Both the position numbers and the translations under genes were made by a program. From Brachionus rotundiformis (lineage: Eukaryota; Rotifera; Eurotatoria; Ploima; Brachionidae), in contig JAESIW010000062.1 of NCBI GenBank assembly GCA_016802295.1, positions 49,233 to 113,232 on the forward strand: a stretch of 64,000 nucleotides of DNA, in the 5' to 3' direction. Below the pieces are notes generated by a model. The model saw only the letters and a list, made by a program, of their open reading frames with translations, was not told the DNA's origin and did not search any database. Positions within the stretch are counted from its first letter, which is position 1; each line of letters begins with the position of its first letter. Below, one piece after another: positions 25,537 to 35,965 of this stretch.

Positions 25537-28500
25537 GCGATGGCAATGCCGTGCCAATAAACTCAAAAAGCTTTGTGAAAGAGAAAATGATAAGTGATGA
25601 AAAAAGTCAATTAATTTGGAAGTTGCTTGTTGACAGTGAATGCATCAGAGCTGAATGCAATAATGAACATCTCAAGTATGGCAAAGTGAGCCCTTTGGAA
25701 TGGATTGATCAAGAATCACTTAGAAGTCTCTTACAAACGTCGGGATATCCCACAACTTTGCTCAAAAAGCTTGTCTATCTTTTACAGGATGGGGTGACCA
25801 AGCGAACCAGCATCACTATCGACCTATTTAGCAAAACTTTTCAAGAATGGCTTCAGTGCACCGACTGCTACACACAAACTGAATGCGACATTCATTTGGA
25901 ACTGGGCACTAAATTGTGGCAACTCTTGTCATCAAACAATTACATTTACCATTCAGAAAAAAATGTGTGTGCTTTGTTTAACCAACGATTTCTCTCAGTT
26001 ATCCAGCAGAATGGTCTAACCTCACTCCTACCTGACATAGTGCATGTGCTGAACTGCCATGCAGACAACCAAATTGGCAATTCGTCTTGCGACGTGCGCT
26101 CTTATGACACAGACCCGAATGGCAATCACCAACTGTTTTATGTCGGCATGGATCGGCTGCAATTCAATTACCAAACTAATTCAAATCAAGTGAACTCGAT
26201 TCAGAGCCAAGGTCATACACATCGATTTGAATACGACACTCTTGGTAATGTGACCAAAGCTGAACATAAACAAATAGAGAAAATTGTTTATGATGAGATA
26301 TCGAATCGGGCTGTTAAATTTGTGCTCAAAAATGGTACCCAAGTTCACTTGGCCTACGACTCGACGAACGAACGAGTCTATAAATGTGTAGTGGACAATG
26401 AGAGTAAAAAAGTGCGCGAAATATTCTACTTCAGAGACAATAGTGGACGCTGTCTGGTCGAAAAAGAGATTATTTATGATAAACTAGAGAATGTTGAAGA
26501 TGAGATAGTTACGGCCTATGTTTATGGACCAAGAGGTTTGTGCGGATTTCTAAGAGACGGTGAATTTTACAATGTGATCACAGACCATGAGCAATCGGTT
26601 CGTTTAGTGGCGAAAAATATGCAAGTTGTGGCAGCTTATGATTATATGCCGTATGGTAATTTGATGAGAAGTTTTGCCAATGGTCAATTGTCTGATATCA
26701 GATACAGATTTACTGGTCAAGAATGGGACGAAGAGCTTGGCTTGTACAACTTTCATGCTAGATTTTATGATCCAACAATCGGAAGATTTTACCAAGTGGA
26801 TGCCAAAGAACAGTATCCATCGCCGTATAAATACGCTGGTAATTCGCCAGTGTGCATGTACGATCCAGATGGAAATCTGGCGTTTCTTGTCGTGCTAGGC
26901 TTTGTGGTTGTTGGCGCGTATTTGGGTGGATCGTCGTCCATGGACTCTTGGAATCCTTTAGAATGGGAATGGGACAATGTAAATCTTTACTTTGGAATGT
27001 TTTTCGGCGGACTAACTGGCTTTTTTCTTCCATTTGGTTTTTGTGCCGGTGCCGGTGTAATTGCGGCCGCTTTAGGGATTAGTTTAACAGCCGCAATTGT
27101 GCCAACAATTATTTTAGGAATATTTGGTGCTTATTTTGGCATGTCATCGTCTATGGGTTCGTTCAATCCATGCAAATGGAAATGGAAAAAGCCAGCTTTG
27201 TATAATGCAGCTTTTCAAGGCTTTTCCAGTGCTGTTCAAATGCCCAATTTAATTTCTAATTTTAAAGCCGTACTTGGTCAATTTAGCCTATTTGGCAAGT
27301 CTATTCTGATTGCTTCGAGTATTATTAGCGGTGCCGGAATGGCTTATTTAACCATGGCATCAATTAACAACAGCTACAACCCAAGTAATTGGCAACTTAA
27401 CCAGCGAACAATAATAGGCTTCATAAATGGTGCTCTTAGTGGATTTTTTCTGCCTACTACTTTAATAAACATTTACCGTTTTTATAGCAAAGACTTTATC
27501 AATTTAAAGAAAGATCTGATCAAAAAATTTGGCAAGCTTGGATATGTGATGCTGTTTGGAACATTCACAATAGCTGCCATGATGCCATTCTTGTTTATTT
27601 ATGCACTTAGACAAGGCATGCAATGCGACTGGTCCAAAATAGTTTCCAGACCGGCTTTTTTAGAAACTCTTCTTTCGGGCATTATAGTTGGCATTAGTTT
27701 GCCAAATCTTTTCCTAAGAGCAATACCAAAGACAATAAAAGCCTATTCAGATGGTATTTTCAAAACTTTGTCTTCCAATTTGATAAGTAAAGACCAAAAG
27801 CTGGTCAAGGAGTTTACTGATGAGAAAAATGAGGCTTTGGCCAATGATATGAGCAGAGATATTAAAGGAGATGCTTACCAAAATTCACCAGATGACATAA
27901 AGAAAGATGTAGATAATTATCTAAGCGAAGCTAAAGAACAAATGAAACAAAATGGAACAGTCACTGAACCAAATAAAGTTTATGAGAGCATTTTTAAAAA
28001 GCTGAATCCAGGCTTACCAATTCCTGATAATCTCACAGCCGAAAGTTTAAACAATAGCATACAAAATAACACAACTATCGATCCAGCGACCAGAAATATG
28101 TATATTTCTTTGGTAAATGATATTTGCCACTCTTTTAACAACATTAGCGGGAGTGTGATGCCTCTTGGTGGATCGGGTGTCTATACTGTTACTCGCCTTC
28201 AAAATGGTATGTCAATAGTGTGCCATTCTAGTAGTAAAGAGATGTGGGCTGTTTATGACGCTAATGGTCAGCGAATTCCTAATAATGAACCAAGATTAAA
28301 TGAATTTAGAAATAATGTACCCTTGAATCAACAGATTAGTGCCAATAATATTGACTATGCCAAAGAAATAAGAACAGAGACAGAGCGTAGAATAAATCCA
28401 AAATGTTGTGCCGAATTTCGTAGTGCTTATGTAATTGCTGGCAAACTTGGTATTCCACCTGAGCAGATTCTTTCAATTAGCGCATTTCAAGCTAACGATG

Positions 28501-28607
28501 CCAATTTAAACCCTATAACGAGATGCGTCAATTGTCAGATTACAACCAACATGGTTAAAGAATCATTTGTGTTTACCGATTGGATAAATGATAATCCAAA
28601 TACTGAG
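25537..28607 (+). CDS. RHS/Tc-toxin-like giant protein, exon 3: RHS core, repeated membrane region and start of deaminase-like domain
   Basis: YD repeats continue (FEYDTLGNVTKAEH, about 26225). A complete RHS-associated core follows (about 26510-26880): YVYGPRG, TDHEQSVRLV, YMPYGN, FTGQEWDEELGLYNFHARFY, GRFYQVD, YAGNSP and DPDG. In bacterial RHS proteins the DPxG motif marks where the C-terminal effector begins. Next come several glycine-rich membrane segments (about 26880-27720) that include three related units of about 70 residues, with SSSMDSWNP, SSSMGSFNP and ASINNSYNP. After a charged linker there is a domain with CCAE (28404-28415) and RCVNC (28521-28535), matching the C/H-A-E and C-x2-C zinc signature of deaminases, closest in pattern to bacterial YwqJ-type toxin deaminases. 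The exon ends before GTAAAA at 28608, phase 0. Activity and target are unknown. Confidence 0.8.
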
Positions 28608-28822
28608 GTAAAACTGATTTCTTTTAATAATTAAATTATATCATGGGGCTAAATGGAAGACTTTAGTTCATTCCTGACAGCCCAGAAGAGATCCCAAATT
28701 AGTCAAAATTATAATCATAAATAAATAGGATCTAAATATTTTATTTAATTAATAGATAAGAATTTTAATATTTGATAAAAATTTTGATTTAGAATTTTAT
28801 TTAAAATTTTTCTAATTTATAG
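28608..28822 (+). other. Intron 3 of the RHS-like gene
   Basis: This 215-bp intron begins GTAAAACT and ends TCTAATTTATAG. Removal keeps phase 0 and the frame continues into the terminal exon. Without splicing the frame would stop at 28634. Confidence 0.7.
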
Positions 28823-29185
28823 TATAGGACGGAAGGAGGACGAGATTTGGCATTTGCGCGTACCAATGACGGAATTCTTTTGATTTATGACCCGAACAAT
28901 AATGATACAATAGTTAAAAGTTTCGGGACAAATGGAAGGCTTATCCAAAATACAGGAACAACTCTGGGAGACTATACACTTCGCCAGAATGACAATTTTG
29001 TTCGCTTCAACGAAGTCATGACAGCTAAAACATACATAAATACCATTTTTATTCAAGAAATACGATATGATATTAATTTTACAGAATTTTCAGTCAATTG
29101 GACAAGATTTCAAAACAAGCCAACCAACTCTCCGTATACTCTTGCAAATCTGTTCAAAACAAACAAGAAAAACAAAAAAGATTAA
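28823..29185 (+). CDS. RHS/Tc-toxin-like giant protein, exon 4: C-terminal end
   Basis: The frame is open from the acceptor at 28822 to TAA at 29185, 120 codons. It begins with a charged stretch and continues with beta-rich sequence including LLIYDPNNND and DYTLRQND, ending in a lysine/asparagine tail. It probably completes the deaminase-like fold after its two metal-binding motifs in exon 3. There is no ATG near the left end, and the phase fits the exon 3 donor, which supports it as an exon rather than a separate gene. An alternative acceptor five bases downstream would shift frame and does not fit. Confidence 0.7.
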   Translation, partial: YRTEGGRDLAFARTNDGILLIYDPNNNDTIVKSFGTNGRLIQNTGTTLGDYTLRQNDNFVRFNEVMTAKTYINTIFIQEIRYDINFTEFSVNWTRFQNKPTNSPYTLANLFKTNKKNKKD

Positions 29186-30214
29186 CTTATCTTAGTCAAA
29201 CTTAATTTGATTACTTTTTATTTTATAAATAAATGATTCAGCAAAAAAAATTATAGATTTCTTTTGGCAACAAAAAAATATTTTCATTATTATTTTAATC
29301 TCTATAAATCTTGATAGACAATAAATCCTAGCTAATAAAGGAAAATTTATATTTTACAAGGCATTAAGTTGACCAAAAAGGGAAATTGTCATTATGAGTT
29401 TTAAATTTAAATAGTTAATTAAAATAGTTATTTGAAGATAATTTATTTGATTTTTTTAATCTCATATTAAATTGAATTAAACACTTTCATTTTATTAACC
29501 AAATTTATTCTATAAAGTAAATAAATAAATTTTTCTTAACTTTCAAAATTATAATTTTTAAAATCAAATAATCAATATTGAGTTCAAATTTAATTAATTA
29601 GATTGTAACTATAGATTTTTTTTCCTCTAAATTCATTATTTGGGTGATAAATATTGGCTTTTATGTGAATATTAGAATATTTTATTTTCAAATTCAAGAT
29701 AATGTGGAACATTGCAAAATGCTTGCCAAATACCACTGATGTCTTTATTAAGATTTTATTAGACATTTATCAATTTCATATTTAAAATTTTAAAAAAATT
29801 TATTCAACCTTTTGATAAGATTGATCTTTAAATTTAAATACATAAACTCATTTTATGTAAAGTTTATTTTGAATTTATTTCTAAAGGATTTGTAAACAAG
29901 AATTCAAAATTAAATTTAAAAATGAAATTAAAATATTAAAGTTTAAATAAATTCTTTTCAGCCAATATTTTTGATATAAATATCTTAAACAACAACAAGC
30001 TTTACAAAAATGAGCTAATAAATTTAAAAATCAATCTAATCAATTAATTAGGAAGATACTTTGATAAAATTATTTTTCAAAATTTTCATGACATGTAAAG
30101 GCTGTTACATTAAAACTATTCATATTAAATTACGCCTAATTTAAATATCTAACGATAAACTCTTTGAGTTGAAATGATTCTATCTATTAACATCTGTAAA
30201 AATACAATTTTTTT
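29186..30214. other. AT-rich intergenic DNA, no gene seen
   Basis: This is the 3' flank of the RHS-like gene followed by about 1 kb of very AT-rich sequence. I see no coding frame, RNA gene or clear repeat. Confidence 0.6.
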
Positions 30215-30837
30215 AGACGTTTATATTGCCTTTTTTTGACTATTGCTCGACTCTTGTGCTTTTTCTCAAAAGAGGTAATAATTAAATTGACTAAGAGTTA
30301 TTATTTGACAATATTTAAATTGTTTAAGTTCAAATTTGAAGTAAATAACTTTAACGATATTAATAACTTCTTAGAAAAGTATGGCCTATATGCATTCCAA
30401 CATAGAAAACTAGATAGAATGTTATCTTTTGCTTATAAAACACTATACTTTCATAACTCTCCTGAAATTCTAAGACAGAATTTAAAAAAAATTACTCAAG
30501 AAATTTAAAATATAATTTAAGGAACAGTGAGAATCTGATAGAACCAATATCTAAATCAGTAAATGGTGAAAAAATTTTTAGATTTTTCTATTCAAGACTT
30601 ATAGATTGCTTTGTGATCAAGGGATCAATGTTGAATTTTACAACATTTAAGCATTCAATTTTTAATAACATTAATCTAATTTTCTCAGATTTTGTATAAA
30701 AATTCAAAGATTTAATTTAAATATTTCAATGTTTTGTTTTTTAAATAATTATATAAACAATTAATATTTTTTTAATTTGTAAAACTTATTTTATTTAAAT
30801 AAATGGAGTGTTAATCGGTCTTTATGACATTGGCACT
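30215..30837 (+). pseudogene. LINE (non-LTR retrotransposon) remnant, 3' end of the reverse transcriptase ORF
   Basis: In one frame around 30215-30250 the sequence reads PFFDYCSTL, a motif found after the palm domain of LINE reverse transcriptases. After a frame shift it continues with LEKYGLYAFQHRKLDRML (about 30373-30425). After a stop at 30506-30508 it resumes with NLRNSENL and FNNINLIFSDFV (ending about 30699), the usual last segment of such ORFs. It is 5'-truncated and has at least one frameshift and one stop. The following 3' sequence includes the 35-bp block shared with 10048-10082. Confidence 0.6.
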
Positions 30838-30966
30838 AGTCTGTTGATTAACCTTGAAATTGAATTTATCATCAACTTCAAAATGCCATATTTTGCAGGT
30901 TTCATTAGAACACCTTATCATTGATTTGAGCACCTTTTCATCATTTTGTGATTCTGAAAGCAAAAA

Positions 30967-31284
30967 TTATGAATCAAAAAAGCAACAATCTGACTCATTT
31001 TTTGTCAATGCTTTATTGGTAGCTTGATCGACCATAATTCCATTTTTATACTCATACTTTTTACCATCAAGATAAATATTGCCAGATCCAATGTCTGACT
31101 TAAACAAATTCACATTTTGATCGAAACTTTGTTTGGCCATTTTTTGAGCAAATTCAGCATTGGAAGCAAGCATTTTTCTAATTTGTTCCATTATATCGCC
31201 AAACATACTTCTTCTATTAATTAAAATGCATCCTATCATGTTAATTATTAAAATTGATACAACAATTTTTAACATTGTATTCAT
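30967..31284 (-). CDS. Small secreted or membrane-anchored protein, 105 residues
   Basis: The start is placed at the methionine at 31284, because MNTMLKIVVSILIINMIGC then forms a good signal peptide or membrane anchor; the frame itself is open back to 31344. The mature part is polar, mostly helical, then beta (NIYLDGKKYEYKNGIMVDQA), and ends in CCFFDS. I do not recognise the family. Partial copies of its first codons and upstream region occur at 57640-57699 and 59136-59235, so this is the only complete copy here. It is divergent from the secreted-protein gene whose intact copy is at 57983. Confidence 0.5.
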   Translation of the reverse strand: MNTMLKIVVSILIINMIGCILINRRSMFGDIMEQIRKMLASNAEFAQKMAKQSFDQNVNLFKSDIGSGNIYLDGKKYEYKNGIMVDQATNKALTKNESDCCFFDS

Positions 31285-31482
31285 TTTTGGATGAAAATTT
31301 TGAAATCTGTTTTGGCTCAATCTTTTAATAAAAAATTTTATCAAATTTAAGAGTAGAGAAGTTTATAAATCGAAAAAAGTTTTTACAAATAGAATTCAAA
31401 ATTCAAATGCTAAACATATCAAGAGGAAACATAAAGATTTTTTGATTTCTTTAGAAACAAATCTAATTAATCTCGTATTTTA
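31285..31482. promoter_or_regulatory. Left part of a duplicated divergent promoter region
   Basis: This sequence is nearly identical to 57700-57897, where it lies between the start of the small minus-strand gene and the plus-strand secreted gene. It probably served both genes; a shortened third copy is at 59236-59332. The gypsy insertion cuts it at 31482/31483. No TATA or initiator element is asserted. Confidence 0.45.
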
Positions 31483-31801
31483 CCCTACGTATCACTTGAT
31501 CATCAGCTTCTCAACTGATGCGCAATGATAAGAAAGAATTAATACAATTGTCATGTATCTCAGAAGATAAACGCTTCTAGATGCTGATATAAACATTTAT
31601 ATAATAGCTCACATCTTGTCTTAATTATAAGCCCGTGTTCTTGACACGAACTCATGGGTATAAATAATGATTCCATTCTCAGTGCTAGGGGGAGATATTT
31701 TTAGGAATTATATTAACTATATAAATTGTTAGAGCTCAACAATTATTTAATAAACTATTCGAAAGTATACTTGTTTTATCATTCATTAACCGGCCTGACA
31801 T
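31483..31801 (+). repeat. Putative 5' LTR of the gypsy element
   Basis: This is non-coding sequence between the host junction and a TGGTAGCAGCG primer-binding-site-like motif at about 31804. It contains a possible TATAAATA (about 31658) and AATAAA (about 31749). There is no second LTR in the window to define the ends, so both borders are approximate. Confidence 0.5.
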
Positions 31802-32096
31802 CTTGGTAGCAGCGAAAGTGATAATGCCCACAATGAATTTCTTTTCATTACCCCTATCCTATAGGAGTTCTGCGAAAACTTGCCTGTTCAGGCACTGGTT
31901 CACATGGTTAAAGCCCAGAACCAATTGGTAACTGACTTCCACCTCTTGGAGGAAAGTGAAACACTAGTAAATGGTTCAGAAGCAGAACAAGCTGATTGGT
32001 TATAGAAAATAACCGCTACTAAGGCTCCTAAGAAACTTTTAATTAGTCTTCTGACCCAAAGAGCGATACTTGTAGCAAAGAAAAAGGAACAACCAG

Positions 32097-32900
32097 ATGC
32101 AAGCCATCAAAATAAATCGACACCTCAATCAAGCTTATCAACTACAACGTACTCATCAACAAGAGCAAATTATTGAACCAGGCATGTCACCAATGGAAAA
32201 TAGGGTTTTCAATAGACGTCCACAGTTTAAGATGGATGATATCCCAAAACTATATGGAAACGACAAGGATAAAATTGAGGAATGGATCTACCTTGTCGAA
32301 ACAGAGGCGGAAGACCAAGGAATTGATAAAAATAGATTAGTCACTGCAGTTAATAAATTTTTAAGAGGAAATGCTTTGCAATTGGTCAGGAATCTTAAGA
32401 AAAAGAAAGAAAACCTGACATGGGTTGAGTTAAAATCTCACCTTTTGGCACTTATAAGCCAGACGATGTCCAAAGAACTTTAAGATCCGAATTAAAGGCA
32501 ATCAAATTGGACGTGAATTATGAGGAAAATGTTCTGAAATTCCAGCAAATTGCCAACAAAATCGAAAAAATAGATGAGTTCGAGTTGGTATGGATGTTTT
32601 TTGACGCGCTTGACCCCCGCGTTAGAGCTGAGTTGGAAAGCAAAAATGTCAAGACACTTAACGATGCTATAACTCAAGCTAAGATATTCAGTAGGAGTAC
32701 GTGGAGTGTTAATTAGCCAGTACCCGTTTATTATTCAAGAAACAATTATAAGAAGCGCTTAAAATCATTCTATAACTTAAGAGAGAAAGAAGTTGATAGA
32801 GGAAAATACGTAAATAATAAAACAGATGAAAGAGGTAAAATCCCTGTCTATTCCAGATGTAAAAAACCAGGTCACATTAAAGCAGATTGCAAAGTGAAAT
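32097..32900 (+). pseudogene. Gypsy gag remnant with degenerate zinc knuckle
   Basis: The gag core is visible in two frames (32097-32483 and 32507-32716), with PKLYGNDKDKIEEWI and FLRGNALQLV typical of retrotransposon gag. A frameshift lies near 32480 and a stop at 32714. The nucleocapsid knuckle near 32855-32892 has lost its first cysteine (YSRCKKPGHIKADC). Confidence 0.75.
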
Positions 32901-33099
32901 TGTTTAGCGGCGAGAACAATAACAAATCAAATTATGGAAGGAATCAGGAAAATCTATTCAAACAAAGGAAAATGGAGCAACCCGAAGAAATCATACTTAG
33001 TAGAAGAAACGGAAGAACCAGAGTCAAACAATCGTAATCGTGATACTGAATACGTATACGTTTGCACAACAGGTAACTTATTGAGAATAAATGGTCTGG

Positions 33100-34226
33100 T
33101 AGACGGTAAACCAGTTTAATTCGCTATCGATAGCGGATGCACAAGCTCTATTATTTCAAGAAAAACTGTAAATAATTTTGGATTAAAAATATTACCATCC
33201 AGTTCGAAAATTAAAACAGCCGATAATACAATAAGCATAGTAGTCTGCAAAACAGAAAAAATAAAACTGGATATTCAGGGTCATATATGCTTTATGGAGT
33301 TTTTGATAATAGACCACGAGGATAACGATGGACTTCTTGGTCTCGATTGGTTTATGCGAACAGGTGCTAGTCTTAATCCTAGTCAAAAATTAATAAAATT
33401 TCCGAGCGATATAATCGTGATGAACTCGGACGAAGAAAAAATAGACACACTGCTCACGGAAGAAGCGTGTAGTATCAAATGCGCTGATGACTTTGAACTG
33501 TCCGAGGACGAATGGCCTCTAGAAAAATCAAAAACTAAATTGGTTATTAAACCACAAGAGGACCTAAAAGATAATGACCTCAACCACTTCAGGCAAGCTA
33601 TTGATGCTATAATATATAAGATAGATTCGCAGCAGAAGTAAGAGATCTTAAAAAATCTAATGTCGACAAGCATATCATTAAGCTAACAGAATACACCCCA
33701 ATCTATATCAGACCATACAGAAAGTCTGTTATGGAAAGAGACTATATTAGGAAAGAAGTTCAGTCCATGCTCGAAAACGATATCATTGAAGAATCAAGCT
33801 CACCATGGTCTGCACCAGTTGTTTTGATGCCCAAAAAAGACGGCTCAAAAATGTTTAAGAAAGTTAAACCAGAAGACGGTTACTGAAAATTGGCCTCTTC
33901 CAAGAATTGACGACATTCTCAGACGTTTAAGTGGCTCAGTTTACTTCTCCACACTTGACTTGACGTCTGGCTACTGGCAAGTAGAGATGCACCCAGATTC
34001 GAAGGATAAAACATCATTCTCCACTCCGGACGGACATTACCAATTTAAAAGGTTACCTTTTGGATTAAAAAATGCCCCAGCTCAATTCAGCAGAATGATG
34101 CACAGGCTATTTGGCAATAAAATGTTTGTAGAGATATACCTAGACGATATCATTATTCACTCGAAAGCAATAAAAGAACACCTAGAGCATCTGATAGAAG
34201 TAGGAAACATTCTTAGCAGAACTTAA
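33100..34226 (+). pseudogene. Gypsy protease and reverse transcriptase remnant
   Basis: The protease active site appears as FAIDSGCTSSII just after a stop at about 33117, with the second protease motif GLLGLDWF at about 33330. Reverse transcriptase follows: SSPWSAPVVLMPKKDGS (about 33797), a frameshift, then STLDLTSGYWQVEMHP (about 33951) and the catalytic YLDDIIIHSK (about 34138). It stops at 34226. Confidence 0.85.
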
Positions 34227-35198
34227 GATTAAACCAAACAAATGCATTTGGTTCGCCAAAAAAGTAAAAGTTCTTGGTCATTTAGTATCTGGATCGACAA
34301 TAGAAATGGATCCAGCTAAACTTGAGACTATCAATAATCAAAAATCAAATGTGGCTGATGAACATCAATGAGCCTACGGGAAGACTAGCACGTTGGGCCA
34401 TCTATTTACAAGCATATGACTTTGAGATAGGACATAGGAAAGGAACCCAACATTTAAACGCTGATGCTGTTAGTCGGCCAGTGCTGTCACTCAAAACAAT
34501 TACTGAAAGCGATTATAACGATCACATTGACGCAACATCACGTAAAAGTTTAGACGTCTATGTAGACGACACATTACTGTATTATCTAAAAAATTGTCGA
34601 TTTCAAAATGGATTGTCCAAAAAGCAAATTAAAAGAATTGAGAAAGCAGCAACTCAGTATTATTACGATAGAGAAAAAGATGAAATTTTTAAAATGGGAC
34701 GAGATAAAATCTCACGCTTAGTACCGAAACCTAATAACAGAAGCGGTATTATTTTAAAAGCTCATGTTTTGGGTCACTTCCAGGTAGAATCAACAAATAA
34801 ACGAATTAAAGAGGATTAATTTTGGAAAAACATGGAAAAAGACATTGAAGCTTTCGTACAAAGTTGCGAAGTGTGTAAGAGAAATAATATAGTCCCTGCA
34901 AAGGAACATCCTGCGAAAGCCATTACCATTAATGGTAACTTTGACAGAATCGGGATAGATTTGGTATTTGGCCTACCAGTAACAGAGAAAGGCTTCACTG
35001 GAATAATGGTAATTACCGAATACTTAACCAAGTTCCCATATGCCGAACCTATTAAAGGTAAATCAGCCGAAGAAATAGCTAACATCCTATTGAAATTCAT
35101 ATGTATATTTGGACCACCAATGGTATTCATGTCGGATCAAGGTAAAGATTTTAACAATCGAATTGTTGATAATCTTATAAGACGAGTCGGGTCTGTCC
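34227..35198 (+). pseudogene. Gypsy RNase H and integrase remnant, truncated
   Basis: Most of RNase H is deleted; only its end (HRKGTQHLNADAVSRP, about 34433) remains. The integrase zinc domain is partly kept, with SCEVCKRN at about 34863. The first catalytic aspartate lies in RIGIDLVFGLP (about 34948) and the second in SDQGKDF (about 35133). The third catalytic residue is missing because the element ends at the host junction. Confidence 0.8.
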
Positions 35199-35763
35199 GA
35201 ATGTCCTCAATTGCCAATATCTTACCAACCAAGTAAAATGTGATGCCATATCCAACCCTTTGAATTTGACTGTCTTACCTATGCAAATGTTTGGAATGAG
35301 GCTGTTAAACAATGTTGATATTTCAAGTCCAGAACAAGCCAAAATTTGCCTTTTGCCAAGAGTGCTTGACTTACCAATTTATCTTACAAATAATATATTT
35401 GTAGATGGAGAAGCTGTTAATTTAAGTCTGTATTATTCATTAAGTGATACCAAAACTGGTATTCGCATTACAGATAAAGCATGCTTTTCAAGATTTCTTA
35501 ATTTGATAAAAAATGTAGCTGAGCTACATAGAGTAACTGTTCAACAAAATTTGCTCGGCGATAGCCAAGATGTAAATTTATTTGGTCTGTTGGTACTAAA
35601 TAATGCAGATAGCAGAAAAGCACGACAATAATTTGGTAGTGGCTATCAATCGAGCTGAGGTTCGAATAGATATTCAAGTTTTCGTGGATTTGGTGGATAC
35701 GGCTCTAGTTACAGCTCAAGTTGGGGATCGAGCTCTGGATACAGTTATGGTTTTGGAAAATAA
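35199..35763 (+). pseudogene. Truncated copy of the 180-residue secreted-protein gene
   Basis: It matches 58093-58657 with very few differences, but the gypsy insertion removed the promoter, signal peptide and about the first 36 codons. Reading continues to the same TAA as the better copy (35629-35631). Beyond that the Gly/Ser/Tyr-rich tail has gained a TGA at 35656-35658, where the other copy has TGG. It cannot be expressed as a secreted protein. Confidence 0.85.
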
Positions 35764-35868
35764 AAATTATGTTTTTGTTCAACTTTTTTATAATAATTTT
35801 AAAAGCTAATTTTGAATAAAATTATTTGATAAAAAATGAATAATTTCAACTGAATTTAATTCAATTTA
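35199..35868 (+). repeat. Segmental duplication, copy 1 right part (matches 58093-58763)
   Basis: The two copies differ at only a handful of bases, so the duplication is recent. The left part of the same duplicated unit is 31219-31482 against 57634-57897. Confidence 0.9.
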
Positions 35869-35957
35869 AAAAATAACAAGTCCCTTCAATTTTTACCATA
35901 TTTATTTGAGAGATTTTATTTGAAAATTTATAAATAAAAACTAAATCTGCAAATAAA

Positions 35958-35965
35958 AAACTATT
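35958..35965 (+). repeat. Target-site duplication of the Merlin element, left (AAACTATT)
   Basis: Identical to 38287-38294 on the other side of the element. Confidence 0.9.

Larger units (their letters stand above)
31483..35198 (+). mobile_element. Broken Ty3/gypsy LTR retrotransposon
   Basis: The domain order gag, protease, reverse transcriptase, RNase H, integrase marks a Ty3/gypsy element. Its borders are exact against the second copy of the host locus: 31482 corresponds to 57897 and 35199 to 58093. The element therefore replaced 195 bp of host sequence. A 5' LTR seems present (31483 to about 31801), followed by a primer-binding-site-like TGGTAGCAGCG. There is no 3' LTR, the integrase core is cut short, and several stops and frameshifts occur. 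It is a dead copy. Confidence 0.85.

Noticed and set aside
1..29185. Bacterial contamination as the source of the SecA and RHS genes
   Set aside because: Five introns (3722, 8601, 21719, 24959, 28608) have GT-AG ends and fit in phase, and the same contig carries animal transposons and pecanex.
17081..29185. RHS-like gene as a teneurin
   Set aside because: There is no EGF, NHL or N-terminal single-pass anchor; the SpvB-type motif, DPDG core end and deaminase-like tail are of the bacterial toxin layout.
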